From: Enteractinococcus coprophilus
Lineage (GTDB): Bacteria; Actinomycetota; Actinomycetes; Actinomycetales; Micrococcaceae
NCBI RefSeq assembly: GCF_006716305.1
Contig: NZ_VFOU01000003.1
Span: 646,343 to 710,342 of the forward strand
DNA length: 64,000 nucleotides
Direction: 5' to 3'
The position numbers were made by a program, and so were the translations under genes. Positions 24,764 through 33,503 of the stretch are shown here, one piece after another (the first letter of the stretch is position 1; each line of letters begins with the position of its first letter). Under the pieces are notes generated by a model that was given only the letters and a program-made list of their open reading frames with translations, was not told the DNA's origin and did not search any database.

Positions 24764-26158
24764 ATGTCATCCCCCGATTCACGTTCCAGCACTGAGACTA
24801 TTCAGCGGAAGGAGGGTACGCCCATTTCTCGGGCGATGCGACCGCTGAACAACCTCGTCGAGCGGTTCATCCCGTCGGCGTTAGTTTTCTCGATTCTGCT
24901 GACCTTCGTCGTCGTGATCCTGGCGCTCATCCTGACCGACACTGCTCCGGGCGATTTGGTGTTGCACTGGGGTGACGGGCTGGCTGGTCTTTTAGACTTC
25001 ATCACGCAGATGGCTCTGATCTTGTTATTCGGGCACATGTTGGCCAATACCGGTCCGGTCCGACGCGGTCTGGCATTTCTGGGCGGTGTTCCGCGCACCG
25101 AGTTGGCTGCATACGTTTTCGTGTTTCTGGTTGCTGCGCTGGCGAGCCTCATCACCTGGGGGCTAGGGCTCGTCGTGGGGGCGTTATTAGCCCGAGAAGT
25201 TGCATACCAAGGTGACCAACGCGGGTTGAAGCTCCACTTCCCCATGCTCGTGGCATCTGGCTTTGCCGGTTTCGTTGTCTGGCACATGGGTTACTCGGCA
25301 TCGGGACCACTCACTGCGGCCACACCCGACTCGTTCCTAGCCGAATCCTTGGGCGGCGAGACCGTTCCCATCAGCCAGACGGTGTTCTCCGGCTGGAACA
25401 TGATCGCAGCGGTGGTCACTATTTTGGTGGTTGGGTTATCGCTGTATCTTATTGCGCCACGCAAGGGTGACAAGATCACCCAATTGACGGTCGATATTCG
25501 ACAACAAGCAGACGACGGCCAAGAAGAAGTAGTCACCCCCGCTGACCGGTTGGATGCAAGTCGCATCGTGACCCTGCTCCTGGGCTTGATGCTCGTGGTC
25601 TATCTCGTGCTGCACTTCGCCCAGGGCGGCACGCTCACCCTGGATACCGTTAACTGGTCGTTCCTTGCACTGATTTTGTTGTTAGTGCGCAACCCGTTCG
25701 AACTGATCGCGCTGACCAAGAATGCCGCTGCAAATGTTGGCGAGATCTTATTGCAGTTCCCGCTCTATGCAGGAATTCTTGGACTGATGGTCGGTTCCGG
25801 TCTGATTCAGGTCTTCTCAGATGCCTTCGTCTCGATCTCGAATCCCACGACTTTTGGACTCTTGGCCTTCTTATCTGCCGGCCTGGTGAACTTCTTCGTA
25901 CCTTCCGGTGGTGGACAGTTCGCGGTTCAAGGACCAATCATGCTGTCAGCCGGTGCCGAATTAGGGGTCGCGCCAGAAATTACCATCATGGCCGTAGCGT
26001 ACGGGGACCAGTGGACCAATATGATTCAGCCGTTCTGGGCCATCCCGCTGCTGGCCATTGCCGGGTTGAAGATGCGCGACATCCTGGGATATACCACCAT
26101 CGTGCTGCTTGCCTCCGGGGTGGTCTTCGGCGCGACCCTGCTCATCGTGTCACTCTAG
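24764..26158 (+). CDS. Short-chain fatty acid transporter (AtoE family)
   Basis: The 464-residue membrane protein has about 12 helices. The start reads VERFIPSALVFSILLTFVVVILALI, the N-terminal signature of AtoE-type proteins that import short-chain fatty acids such as butyrate and acetoacetate. Other landmarks are HWGDGLAGLLDFITQMALILLFGH, FVVWHMGYSASGPLTAATPDS and the C-terminal NFFVPSGGGQFAVQGPIM. ATG 24764 follows GAGGAG by 6 nt; an extension to 24725 is rejected. It ends 7 nt from the convergent aroQ stop. No beta-oxidation or acetoacetyl-CoA genes are in the window, so the partner pathway is elsewhere. Confidence 0.85.
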   Translation: MSSPDSRSSTETIQRKEGTPISRAMRPLNNLVERFIPSALVFSILLTFVVVILALILTDTAPGDLVLHWGDGLAGLLDFITQMALILLFGHMLANTGPVRRGLAFLGGVPRTELAAYVFVFLVAALASLITWGLGLVVGALLAREVAYQGDQRGLKLHFPMLVASGFAGFVVWHMGYSASGPLTAATPDSFLAESLGGETVPISQTVFSGWNMIAAVVTILVVGLSLYLIAPRKGDKITQLTVDIRQQADDGQEEVVTPADRLDASRIVTLLLGLMLVVYLVLHFAQGGTLTLDTVNWSFLALILLLVRNPFELIALTKNAAANVGEILLQFPLYAGILGLMVGSGLIQVFSDAFVSISNPTTFGLLAFLSAGLVNFFVPSGGGQFAVQGPIMLSAGAELGVAPEITIMAVAYGDQWTNMIQPFWAIPLLAIAGLKMRDILGYTTIVLLASGVVFGATLLIVSL

Positions 26159-26165
26159 GCCACCA

Positions 26166-26618
26166 TCACTGTTCGGCGCGGTGCGCCAGCGCCTGCATGC
26201 CCAACTCATAACCATAGGAGCCAAGGCCCACGATCACTCCGGCGGCAACCGGCGACAAATAGGAATGATGACGGAAGGCTTCTCGGGCATGGACATTAGA
26301 AATGTGCACTTCGATGGTGGGAACGAAGGCGCCGGAGATCGCATCGGCCAGGGCAACTGAAGTGTGGGTATAGGCACCAGCGTTCAGGACGACACCAACG
26401 CTGGTGTCGTCGGCCACTTGGGCGCCGGCTTCGTGGATCCAGTCGACGAGCTCGCCCTCGTGGTTGCTCTGGCGAAATACCAGTTCCAGTCCGAGCTCGT
26501 CGGCGACCTGTTGACAGGTCGATTCAATATCCGCCAGGGTCTGCGTGCCATAGGTTGCCGGGTCGCGCAGGCCGAGCAGGTTGAGATTGGGACCATTGAG
26601 GACGTAGATAGTTTTCAT
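26166..26618 (-). CDS. aroQ: Type II 3-dehydroquinate dehydratase
   Basis: Dehydrates 3-dehydroquinate to 3-dehydroshikimate. The 150-residue protein has the full signature: LNGPNLNLLGLRDP, catalytic Tyr23 in ATYGTQ, N79 in VVLNAGAYTHTS, and the catalytic His105 in EVHISN. ATG 26618 is set by AAGGAAT; a longer in-frame start is rejected. It lies 30 nt downstream of an IclR regulator gene in the same direction, opposite a transporter, dehydrogenase and dehydratase for quinate/shikimate, so it is likely the catabolic enzyme (QsuC role) rather than the biosynthetic one, which would sit with aroB/aroC. Confidence 0.95.
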   Translation of the reverse strand: MKTIYVLNGPNLNLLGLRDPATYGTQTLADIESTCQQVADELGLELVFRQSNHEGELVDWIHEAGAQVADDTSVGVVLNAGAYTHTSVALADAISGAFVPTIEVHISNVHAREAFRHHSYLSPVAAGVIVGLGSYGYELGMQALAHRAEQ

Positions 26619-26648
26619 AAGATTCCTTATCATCTCAACGCGACTCAT

Positions 26649-27416
26649 CTAGCCGCGTGGCTGGATCGTGGTCAGGGCGATCGCCAACTGATAGGCAGCG
26701 ACATCGAGCGCTTCGCGATGTTGCACTAAACCGGTTTTGGTCGCACGGAATAACGGTGCGGCAATGACAACGGCCCCGAGCACCTTACCATCGGAGCCAA
26801 CCACCGGGGTCCCGATAGCGTTCATCCCGAGGTCGACTTCTTCTGACTGATAGAGGTATCCGACTTCGCGTCCGTGCGCAATTTGTCTTTGCAGCGCGGC
26901 AGCATCGGAGACGGTGTGTGCTGTACGAGGCGCAAACGTGAGCTGTTCAATGAGCTCATCTGCCTCGTGTGGCGGTAAGCCAGCCAAGATGGCTTTGCCC
27001 ATCGCAGAAACATGCAAAGGTAGCCGGTCCCCCGGATCCGTGGTCTGGCGGAACTCCGGACCATCCACCGTATGAACCGTGACGGTGTCGAGTCCGTCGC
27101 GGACAGCGAACAGGCATGACTCGTTGGTCGTTTCTGACAATCGCTGCAGCACCGGCAGAATCGTGCCGTCGTAACCGCGTACCGACGCGACTTTCGAGCT
27201 GAGCTCAAAAATCACCAGCCCTGGCCGATACTGTTTCGTTGCGGCATCAAACTCTGCAAAGCCACTGGCAACTAGCGAATTCAGCAACCGGTAGGCGGTA
27301 GAAAAGGGCAACCCTGAGTCTTTTGCAAACACGGCGGCGGGCGCCCCCGATGGATACTGGCCCATCAGGCGCAGTAAGTCCAGTCCCTTCGCCAGGGTGG
27401 AACTTCCGGAACTCAT
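26649..27416 (-). CDS. IclR family transcriptional regulator of the quinate/shikimate cluster
   Basis: A 255-residue IclR-type protein. The N-terminal winged helix (about residues 5-65) contains GLDLLRLMGQYPSGAPAAVFAKDSGLPFSTAYRLLNSLVASGFAEFD. The C-terminal effector-binding domain has ILPVLQRLSETTNESCLFAVRDGLDTV, DRLPLHVSAMGKAILAGLPPHEAD and LGMNAIGTPVVGSDGKVLGAVVIAAP, the family's ligand pocket. AAAGGAG lies before ATG 27416. It is divergent from the MHS transporter/aroE/qsuB operon and followed by aroQ, so regulation of all four pathway genes by a pathway intermediate is likely. C. glutamicum uses a LysR-type QsuR for this; the switch to an IclR protein is notable. Confidence 0.9.
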   Translation of the reverse strand: MSSGSSTLAKGLDLLRLMGQYPSGAPAAVFAKDSGLPFSTAYRLLNSLVASGFAEFDAATKQYRPGLVIFELSSKVASVRGYDGTILPVLQRLSETTNESCLFAVRDGLDTVTVHTVDGPEFRQTTDPGDRLPLHVSAMGKAILAGLPPHEADELIEQLTFAPRTAHTVSDAAALQRQIAHGREVGYLYQSEEVDLGMNAIGTPVVGSDGKVLGAVVIAAPLFRATKTGLVQHREALDVAAYQLAIALTTIQPRG

Positions 27417-27467
27417 CGCTGCTCCTTTACTTGGCGACCCCGCTCACAATAAGTCAGCGGCCGTTCA

Positions 27468-27483
27468 CGTGTCGCTTGACACG
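27468..27483. promoter_or_regulatory. Candidate operator between IclR regulator and quinate operon
   Basis: CGTGTC-GCTT-GACACG, a perfect 6-bp dyad in the 158-bp divergent gap. IclR-type regulators bind short palindromes in such gaps. Confidence 0.45.
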
Positions 27484-27531
27484 CTGGTGTGTGGTGGCTC
27501 ATTGTTAACTAGTTATCAATATTCAACAACA

Positions 27532-27550
27532 ATTGCCACATAATGGCAAT
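27532..27550. promoter_or_regulatory. Second candidate operator
   Basis: ATTGCCA-CATAA-TGGCAAT, a perfect 7-bp dyad about 25 bp before the transporter's start codon. It is AT-rich and its position suits repression of the transporter/aroE/qsuB transcript. Confidence 0.45.
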
Positions 27551-27574
27551 GCGATGAGAAGGTCGGGTGATCTT

Positions 27575-28951
27575 ATGTCTGCCGCAGCAGCTAAGGTCCA
27601 GGCAGCCGGTGAAGCTCAGCTACCAGAGCGCACACCCAAACGCGCTGCGTTAGCAAGCTGGGTTGGCTCAGCTTTGGAGTACTACGATTTCGCAGTCTAT
27701 GGAACCGCCGCAGCGTTAGTACTCAATACGTTGTTCTTCCCCGAAGAGACCTCCCCGGGGGTTGCCGTCTTACTGGCGATGGGGACCGTAGGTGTCGCGT
27801 ATATCGTGCGGCCGTTTGGTGCCTTAATCATGGGTCCGCTCGCCGACCGGCTGGGACGTCGTTTCGTGCTGATGCTGACCCTATTCATGATGGGTGGTGC
27901 AACGTTTGCCATTGGGTTCTTACCCACCTACGAGGACGTTGGATTCCTGGCCCCCGCACTATTGGTCTTGTGTCGCATCATTCAGGGCCTATCGGCTTCC
28001 GGCGAGCAAGCCTCTGCGATCTCTGTGTCGCTCGAACACTCTGATGACGACCGCCGCGCACTGACTTCCTCATGGACCTTGCACGGCACTCAGGCCGGCA
28101 CTTTATTAGCCACCGGCATTTTCATCCCCCTGACCGCGTTTCTCAACGACGAACAGCTGTACTCTTGGGGCTGGCGCATCCCGTTTTGGATCTCAGCCGT
28201 TGTGGTTGTTGTGGCATGGTTGATCCGTCGCCACCTGGAGGAACCACCATCGTTTGAAGCCCGCCGCCGTGAAACCGTGGCTTTGACCCCGTTGAAGCAG
28301 ACCCTCCGGTTCCACTGGCGCGCCGTATTACGTGTCACCGCGTGTGCATTGATCAACACGATCAATATTTACATCACCGTATGGGCCATTTCGTTTGCGA
28401 CCAACGGCCACGGCCTGGATCGTTCCACGATGCTATGGGTTCCGGTATTAGCAAACCTCCTAGCCCTCGTAGCCATTCCGCTTGCCGGCAACTTGGCCGA
28501 CCGGATCGGACGCAAGAAAGTGTTCATCACCGGGGCCCTGGGTTCTGCGGTCTTTGTCTACCCCTACCTGTACTTCATCGCCCAAGGCAATGTGGTCGCC
28601 CTGTTTATCTGTGGCGTACTGATGTCCGGAGCAATGTATTCTGCCGCCAATGCAGTTTGGCCTTCGTTCTATGCCGAGCAGTTCCCCACCCGGGTCCGCG
28701 CTACCGGCCTTGCCCTGGGCACCCAGCTTGGATTCGCGCTATCCGGGGGGCTTGTCCCGGTGGTTGCGACCCTGCTTGCCGGTGACGAGCAGACCAACTG
28801 GTTCCCACCAGCCGTCTTCGCCACCGTCATCTGCGTGGTCGTGGCGCTGACCGCGATGACCGCCAAGGAAACCTATGCTGCGACCCTGGACGAAGTCGAT
28901 GACATGCACACCACCGATGCAGAACGTGCCGCGTTAGCAGGACACCGATGA
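27575..28951 (+). CDS. MFS metabolite:H+ symporter, likely quinate/shikimate importer
   Basis: A 458-residue MHS-type major facilitator. The N-terminal signature SALEYYDFAVYGTAAALVL (about residues 30-48) and motif A IMGPLADRLGRRFVL (about 88-102) are those of ShiA/ProP-type proton symporters. The second motif A is LADRIGRKKVFI (about 310). Start: ATG 27575 with GGGTGAT in front; ATG 27554 is also possible. It overlaps the dehydrogenase gene by 4 nt and heads the quinate operon, so shikimate or quinate uptake is the natural role. Confidence 0.85.
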   Translation: MSAAAAKVQAAGEAQLPERTPKRAALASWVGSALEYYDFAVYGTAAALVLNTLFFPEETSPGVAVLLAMGTVGVAYIVRPFGALIMGPLADRLGRRFVLMLTLFMMGGATFAIGFLPTYEDVGFLAPALLVLCRIIQGLSASGEQASAISVSLEHSDDDRRALTSSWTLHGTQAGTLLATGIFIPLTAFLNDEQLYSWGWRIPFWISAVVVVVAWLIRRHLEEPPSFEARRRETVALTPLKQTLRFHWRAVLRVTACALINTINIYITVWAISFATNGHGLDRSTMLWVPVLANLLALVAIPLAGNLADRIGRKKVFITGALGSAVFVYPYLYFIAQGNVVALFICGVLMSGAMYSAANAVWPSFYAEQFPTRVRATGLALGTQLGFALSGGLVPVVATLLAGDEQTNWFPPAVFATVICVVVALTAMTAKETYAATLDEVDDMHTTDAERAALAGHR

Positions 28952-29844
28952 GCACCCCCAGCTACCTCATGGGCCTAATCGGTGAAGGCGTGCGCCCCTC
29001 ACTGACCCCACCCATGCACGAACGCGAGGCCACCGCCCAGCAGCTTCGATTTGTTTACCGGCCGATTGATCTCACAGAACTCAATCTGCCTGCAACCGCG
29101 GTCGGTGACCTCCTGCAGGCCGGCATCGCGCTGGGCTTCAACGCTTTCAATATCACCCACCCGTGCAAACAGCTGGTGCTGAAGTATTTGGACCACGTTG
29201 ATCCGGCCGCACAGCGGCTGGGCGCCTGCAACACGGTGCTCATCGACGACGGCAAACTCATCGGCTATAACACCGACCGATCCGGATTCGCTTCGGCATT
29301 AGCACTCGAGCTACCCGACGCCGACCTGACCGACGTCGTCCTGTTGGGCGCCGGCGGTGCAGGCGCAGCAGTAGCCGATGCACTCGTGGGGGCAGGTACC
29401 AAACGCCTGTCGATTATTGATCCGCAACCTGAACGAGCCCAGATCTTGGCAGACCAGGTCCAGCACGCACAGCCGGTGGGCTCAGCGCTGGAGATTCAGG
29501 TCGGTTCTCCAGCCGATGCAACCCGGTGGATCCCGCAGGCCACCGGGCTGGTCAATGCCAGCCCGGTCGGCATGTTCTCCCATCCGGGACTACCCGTGGA
29601 CGTGGATTTGCTCGATGCGGGTATGTGGGTCGCCGATATCGTGTACCGCCCAGCGGTCACTGAACTTATCGCACACGCCAGTGCGCTGGGCTGTGCGGTG
29701 ATGCCCGGCAAAGCGATGGCCGTGGGCCAAGCGGCCGATACGTTCCAGCTCGTCACCGGCATGGTACCTGACCGTCAGCGCATGTACGCTCATCTCAACG
29801 AACTGGTGGCATCCGAAGACCACCGCCTCAGGGAGAATGCATGA
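28948..29844 (+). CDS. Quinate/shikimate dehydrogenase
   Basis: An AroE-family enzyme of 298 residues that interconverts quinate/shikimate and their 3-dehydro forms. The substrate lobe has SLTPPMH (residues 18-24), the catalytic Lys in ITHPCK (K74) and Asp in YNTDRSGF (D110). The nucleotide lobe has GAGGAGAAVADAL near 132-144. The Thr in SLTPxMH, where biosynthetic AroE enzymes have SxSP, matches the C. glutamicum quinate dehydrogenase QsuD as I recall it, so the catabolic reading is favoured. Both neighbours overlap by 4 nt (ATGA), indicating a tight operon. Cofactor choice cannot be proven by eye. Confidence 0.88.
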   Translation: MSTPSYLMGLIGEGVRPSLTPPMHEREATAQQLRFVYRPIDLTELNLPATAVGDLLQAGIALGFNAFNITHPCKQLVLKYLDHVDPAAQRLGACNTVLIDDGKLIGYNTDRSGFASALALELPDADLTDVVLLGAGGAGAAVADALVGAGTKRLSIIDPQPERAQILADQVQHAQPVGSALEIQVGSPADATRWIPQATGLVNASPVGMFSHPGLPVDVDLLDAGMWVADIVYRPAVTELIAHASALGCAVMPGKAMAVGQAADTFQLVTGMVPDRQRMYAHLNELVASEDHRLRENA

Positions 29845-31679
29845 AAACGTCGATTGCCACAGTGTGTCTGGCCGGCACACTGGAAGAGAAAATGCAGGCC
29901 TGCGCCAGAGCCGGATTCGACGGGATCGAGATCTTTGAACAAGACCTCGTCGTCTCGCCGTCTTCACCGGCCGAAATCAAGGCGTTGGCTGAGCGACTCA
30001 ACCTCAGCCTGGACCTCTACCAACCATTCCGGGACCTGGAGGGCGTGACCGAGGAAGTATTCCAGGATAACTTGCGCCGGTTGGAAGCCACATTCCAACT
30101 GATGCAACAGTTGGGCATGGATCTGATCTTGGTCCCGTCCAACGTGGCCACCGCGACTGTGGACGACGACGCCGTCGTGGCCGAACAATTACACCGTGCT
30201 GCGGAACTGGCCGCCCGCTACGACATGCGCATCGCCTATGAAGCCTTAGCCTGGGGCACCTATGTCAACACGTACTGGCACAGCTGGGAACTGGTGCAAT
30301 CTGCCAATCACCCAAACCTCGGGGTGTGTCTTGACTCGTTTCATATCCTGTCGAAAAACGACGATCCCTCCCTGATCCCAGAGATACCTGGCGAGAAGAT
30401 CTTTTTCGTCCAACTCGCCGATGCCCCAGAGCTGGGTATGGATTTACTGCCGTGGTCGCGCCACCACCGGGTATTCCCCGGCGAGGGCAGCTTCGCGATG
30501 TTCGAGTTCATGGCCTACCTCACCCAGACCGGCTACCAAGGCCCGCTGTCGCTGGAGATCTTCAACGACGTGTTCCGCGAGACCGACCCGGATATCACCG
30601 CCGTCGACGGACTGCGCTCGTTACGCTGGATCCAGCAGGGTGCCCGCGGTCTGCTGGCCAAGGAGCACCCATTCCGGCAGATCCTGACACCCATGCCCAA
30701 GGTCGACCCCATTGAAGTCATTGATCATATCGAAATCAGTACCGATGTGCCCGACCGCTGCGGGGCACTGCTGGGCTCATTGGGTTTCACCTTCGTGGGT
30801 CAACACCGCAGAAAAACCGCCCAGCTGTTTGTCTGCGGGGACGTCAAAGTCGTGCTGACCCCCAATCGAGCCGAGGGCACCTTCATCACCTCGGTGGCCG
30901 TCCAGGTCGCCAACAGCGCCGATGCGTTGGCACGTGCAGAAGCCCTCGGCGCGACCCCGGTGTCGCGTCCGGTCACCGCCGATGAAGCTCGGCTCAAAGG
31001 CGTGCTGGGTCCCGGCGGTATGCAGGTGTTCTTCATTGACGATGCCGCGGCCGCCTGGCCCGAAGAATTCGGCTATGACGCCACGAACCAAGACAACACC
31101 TCGAGTCACGTGCGGTTGGATCATCTCAATGTGCCAGAGGCCCGCGACCATTTCGGGGCCTCGGTGCTGTTCACCCGCGCGTTACTGCGCTTGGAGCCAC
31201 TGCCGAGCCAAGATGTGGCTTCCCCGCGCGGACTCGTCCACTCTCAAGTCCTCCAATCCCCCGACGCCGGGATCCGGTGGGTGTTCAACCAGGTCCCACC
31301 GACCTACACCAACCGCACCGGTGAACCCGTACGCTACCCCGGGCACATTGCCCTGGCCGTCGAGGATATCGAAACCCGGGCTCAAGCCGCGATCGACGCC
31401 GGCCTGGTCGTCTTGCCCATCGCGAGCAATTACTATGCCGACCTACACGCTCGGTTCGGCATTGACCACGAGACTCTGCAGCGCTGGCAGTCCCTAGGCA
31501 TCCTGTATGACCGCAATGCCGAGGGCGAGTTCCTCCACGTGTATTCCGAGACCATCGGTGGATTATTCATCGAACTGGTTCAACGCATCGGCGACTACCA
31601 GGATTACGGTCCCGGCAACGCCGCGGTGCGTCTGGCGGCTCAAGACCACTACGAGCAGCACCACCGCACGAAGCGGTAG
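29841..31679 (+). CDS. qsuB: 3-Dehydroshikimate dehydratase with C-terminal HPPD-like domain (QsuB-like)
   Basis: Converts 3-dehydroshikimate to protocatechuate. The 612-residue protein has an N-terminal xylose-isomerase-like TIM barrel (about 1-275): GFDGIEIFEQDL, AYEALAWGTYVNTYWHSWELV and LGVCLDSFHIL contribute the metal-binding acidic and histidine residues, and LSLEIFND holds a further Glu. The second half (about 290-600) is two VOC modules as in 4-hydroxyphenylpyruvate dioxygenase (VIDHIEIS, VRLDHLNVPEA, YPGHIALAVEDI, GGLFIELVQR). This bifunctional layout is that of QsuB and QuiC1. It overlaps the dehydrogenase gene by 4 nt and ends 2 nt from a convergent ABC gene. No protocatechuate-cleaving enzyme is in the window. 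Confidence 0.9.
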   Translation: MKTSIATVCLAGTLEEKMQACARAGFDGIEIFEQDLVVSPSSPAEIKALAERLNLSLDLYQPFRDLEGVTEEVFQDNLRRLEATFQLMQQLGMDLILVPSNVATATVDDDAVVAEQLHRAAELAARYDMRIAYEALAWGTYVNTYWHSWELVQSANHPNLGVCLDSFHILSKNDDPSLIPEIPGEKIFFVQLADAPELGMDLLPWSRHHRVFPGEGSFAMFEFMAYLTQTGYQGPLSLEIFNDVFRETDPDITAVDGLRSLRWIQQGARGLLAKEHPFRQILTPMPKVDPIEVIDHIEISTDVPDRCGALLGSLGFTFVGQHRRKTAQLFVCGDVKVVLTPNRAEGTFITSVAVQVANSADALARAEALGATPVSRPVTADEARLKGVLGPGGMQVFFIDDAAAAWPEEFGYDATNQDNTSSHVRLDHLNVPEARDHFGASVLFTRALLRLEPLPSQDVASPRGLVHSQVLQSPDAGIRWVFNQVPPTYTNRTGEPVRYPGHIALAVEDIETRAQAAIDAGLVVLPIASNYYADLHARFGIDHETLQRWQSLGILYDRNAEGEFLHVYSETIGGLFIELVQRIGDYQDYGPGNAAVRLAAQDHYEQHHRTKR

Positions 31680-31681
31680 GC

Positions 31682-32464
31682 CTAGTCGGCGACTGGCACG
31701 ACCATCGGGGTGCCAGAACACGGATCCACCCCGATCATCGAGTCCAGCCCAAACACGTCAGACACCAGGCTTGACGTCAGGGTGGTATCTGAGCGGCCAT
31801 GGGCGACAATCGCGCCGTCGCGCATCACCACCAGATCATCGGCATATCGAGCTGCCTGGTTGAGATCGTGCAGCACGGCGACGACGGTGCGGCCCTGGTT
31901 GCTGATGTTTCGGCACAGCCGCAGCACGTCGACCTGGTGAGCGATGTCGAGAAACGACGTCGGCTCATCCAACAGAACGTAGTCGGTTTGTTGGGCCAGG
32001 ACCATCGCAAGCCAAGCGCGCTGGCGTTGGCCACCCGACAACGCGGCAACCGGCATATCGGCCAGCTCGGTTAACCCGGTATCGTTCAGTGCTTGATCAA
32101 TGGCTGGCGTATCTTGCGGGGACCACTGCCGCAACGCCCCGTGGTATGGATACCGGCCCCGAGCCACCAGACCACGTACGGTCACTCCCTCGGGCACCGT
32201 TGGATGCTGAGGCAGCAGCGCGACTCGCTGGGCGAGGCGGCGCGGGCGATAGGCCTGAACATGTTTACCATCGAGTGTGACCATGCCGGGCTCAGTGGCC
32301 AGCACTCGTGCCAGGGACTTCACCAGGGTTGATTTACCGCAGCCATTTGGTCCAACGATCGCGGTAAACCGGCCCTGCGGGACGTCAAAGTCCAAGTCGT
32401 GAATGACCGGTGTTGCACCGTAGCCAACTGTCAGACCTCTTGCGGCCAGTAAGTTATATGTCAT
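31682..32464 (-). CDS. Iron-siderophore ABC transporter, ATP-binding protein
   Basis: A 260-residue FepC-type ATPase. Walker A GPNGCGKST (about residues 38-46), Q-loop in LLPQHPT, signature LSGGQRQRAWLAMVL (about 142), Walker B YVLLDEPTSFLD (about 162-173), and the switch His in VLHDLNQAA. ATG 32464 lies 1 nt after the stop of the permease gene; a longer in-frame version running into that gene is rejected. It is the last gene of a four-gene siderophore importer operon (SBP, two FecCD permeases, ATPase). Confidence 0.93.
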   Translation of the reverse strand: MTYNLLAARGLTVGYGATPVIHDLDFDVPQGRFTAIVGPNGCGKSTLVKSLARVLATEPGMVTLDGKHVQAYRPRRLAQRVALLPQHPTVPEGVTVRGLVARGRYPYHGALRQWSPQDTPAIDQALNDTGLTELADMPVAALSGGQRQRAWLAMVLAQQTDYVLLDEPTSFLDIAHQVDVLRLCRNISNQGRTVVAVLHDLNQAARYADDLVVMRDGAIVAHGRSDTTLTSSLVSDVFGLDSMIGVDPCSGTPMVVPVAD

Positions 32465-32465
32465 G

Positions 32466-33503
32466 TCAGGCGTGTCCTTTCCGAAATTCACGAAGCAATA
32501 AATAGCCCAGAAAGATGCCGCCAAAGCCCGCGGTGATAATACCGACCGGCAGGCCATCTAGTACGGGCAGCTGTTGGACGCTCAGATCCGCCAGCACCAG
32601 TAGCACTGCCCCGACCAGGGCACTGGTGACCAGGTTAGGCCCGGTGCTTCGGGTGAGCATGCGTGCGGCGTGTGGGCTCATCAGGGCGATGAAGGCGATC
32701 GGACCGGCAACCGCCACGGCCATGGCAGCCAGCATCAGCGATGCCACGATGGCCCAGGTGCGCGTCGTCGTGGCTTTCCCGCCCAGCGAGGTGGCCAATT
32801 CATCACCCAGTTCCATTAATTGCAGCCGCGGGTTCAGCACGATCAGCAGTGGCAGTGCGATAAGCAACGCCAAGCAGATGAGCCCGGCGTGGCCTAGATC
32901 GCGGGCATTGAGACTGCCGACCAGGTAGGCGGCTAGCCGACTGGCTTCATCACGCAAGGTCGCGGTCACCACGAATTGGGTAATAGCGGTAGCCATCGCG
33001 GCCACGGCAATACCGGCAAGAATCACTCGCGAGGGTGAGGTGAATCCGCTGCCAGTGGCGATTGCGACCAGTCCGATGGCCACTCCGGCTCCTGCCAGTG
33101 CGCCGATGGGGGTGGGCAGTCCGGTGGGAAACAAGGAGACCACCGCAACGCCTGCACCGGCGCCCGCAGCCAGACCGAGAACGTCGGGGCTGCCCAGTGG
33201 GTTGCGCGTGACCGTTTGAAACAGTGCACCAGATAAACCAAAGGCTGCTCCGGCTAGGATAGCGACCAGCAATCGCGGGCCGCGCAGGTTTTCTAACACG
33301 AACGTCGCGGTTGGGCTGGATTCGCCGCCGAACAGCGCGATAATATCGCCCATTCCAATGCCCAGTTTGCCTGCGACGAGCGTGACGATGCCCAACACCA
33401 GGATCAGGGCGGCCAGTATAGTCCACAGCACCACGTGGCGACGCTGATACAGCACGGCGATGGTCTCACCGATGGTGAAAACTTTTGTTTGCTGCTGGGT
33501 CAT
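32466..33503 (-). CDS. Iron-siderophore ABC transporter, FecCD permease 2
   Basis: A 345-residue permease with about ten membrane helices. The FecCD signature is present: LRGPRLLVAILAGAAFGLSGALFQTVTRNPLGSPDVLG (about residues 75-112), and the late GPIAFIALMSPHAARMLTR (about 270-289), which forms the cytoplasmic coupling loop for the ATPase. Its ATG overlaps the stop of permease 1 by 4 nt. It pairs with permease 1 to form the transmembrane heterodimer. Confidence 0.92.
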   Translation of the reverse strand: MTQQQTKVFTIGETIAVLYQRRHVVLWTILAALILVLGIVTLVAGKLGIGMGDIIALFGGESSPTATFVLENLRGPRLLVAILAGAAFGLSGALFQTVTRNPLGSPDVLGLAAGAGAGVAVVSLFPTGLPTPIGALAGAGVAIGLVAIATGSGFTSPSRVILAGIAVAAMATAITQFVVTATLRDEASRLAAYLVGSLNARDLGHAGLICLALLIALPLLIVLNPRLQLMELGDELATSLGGKATTTRTWAIVASLMLAAMAVAVAGPIAFIALMSPHAARMLTRSTGPNLVTSALVGAVLLVLADLSVQQLPVLDGLPVGIITAGFGGIFLGYLLLREFRKGHA

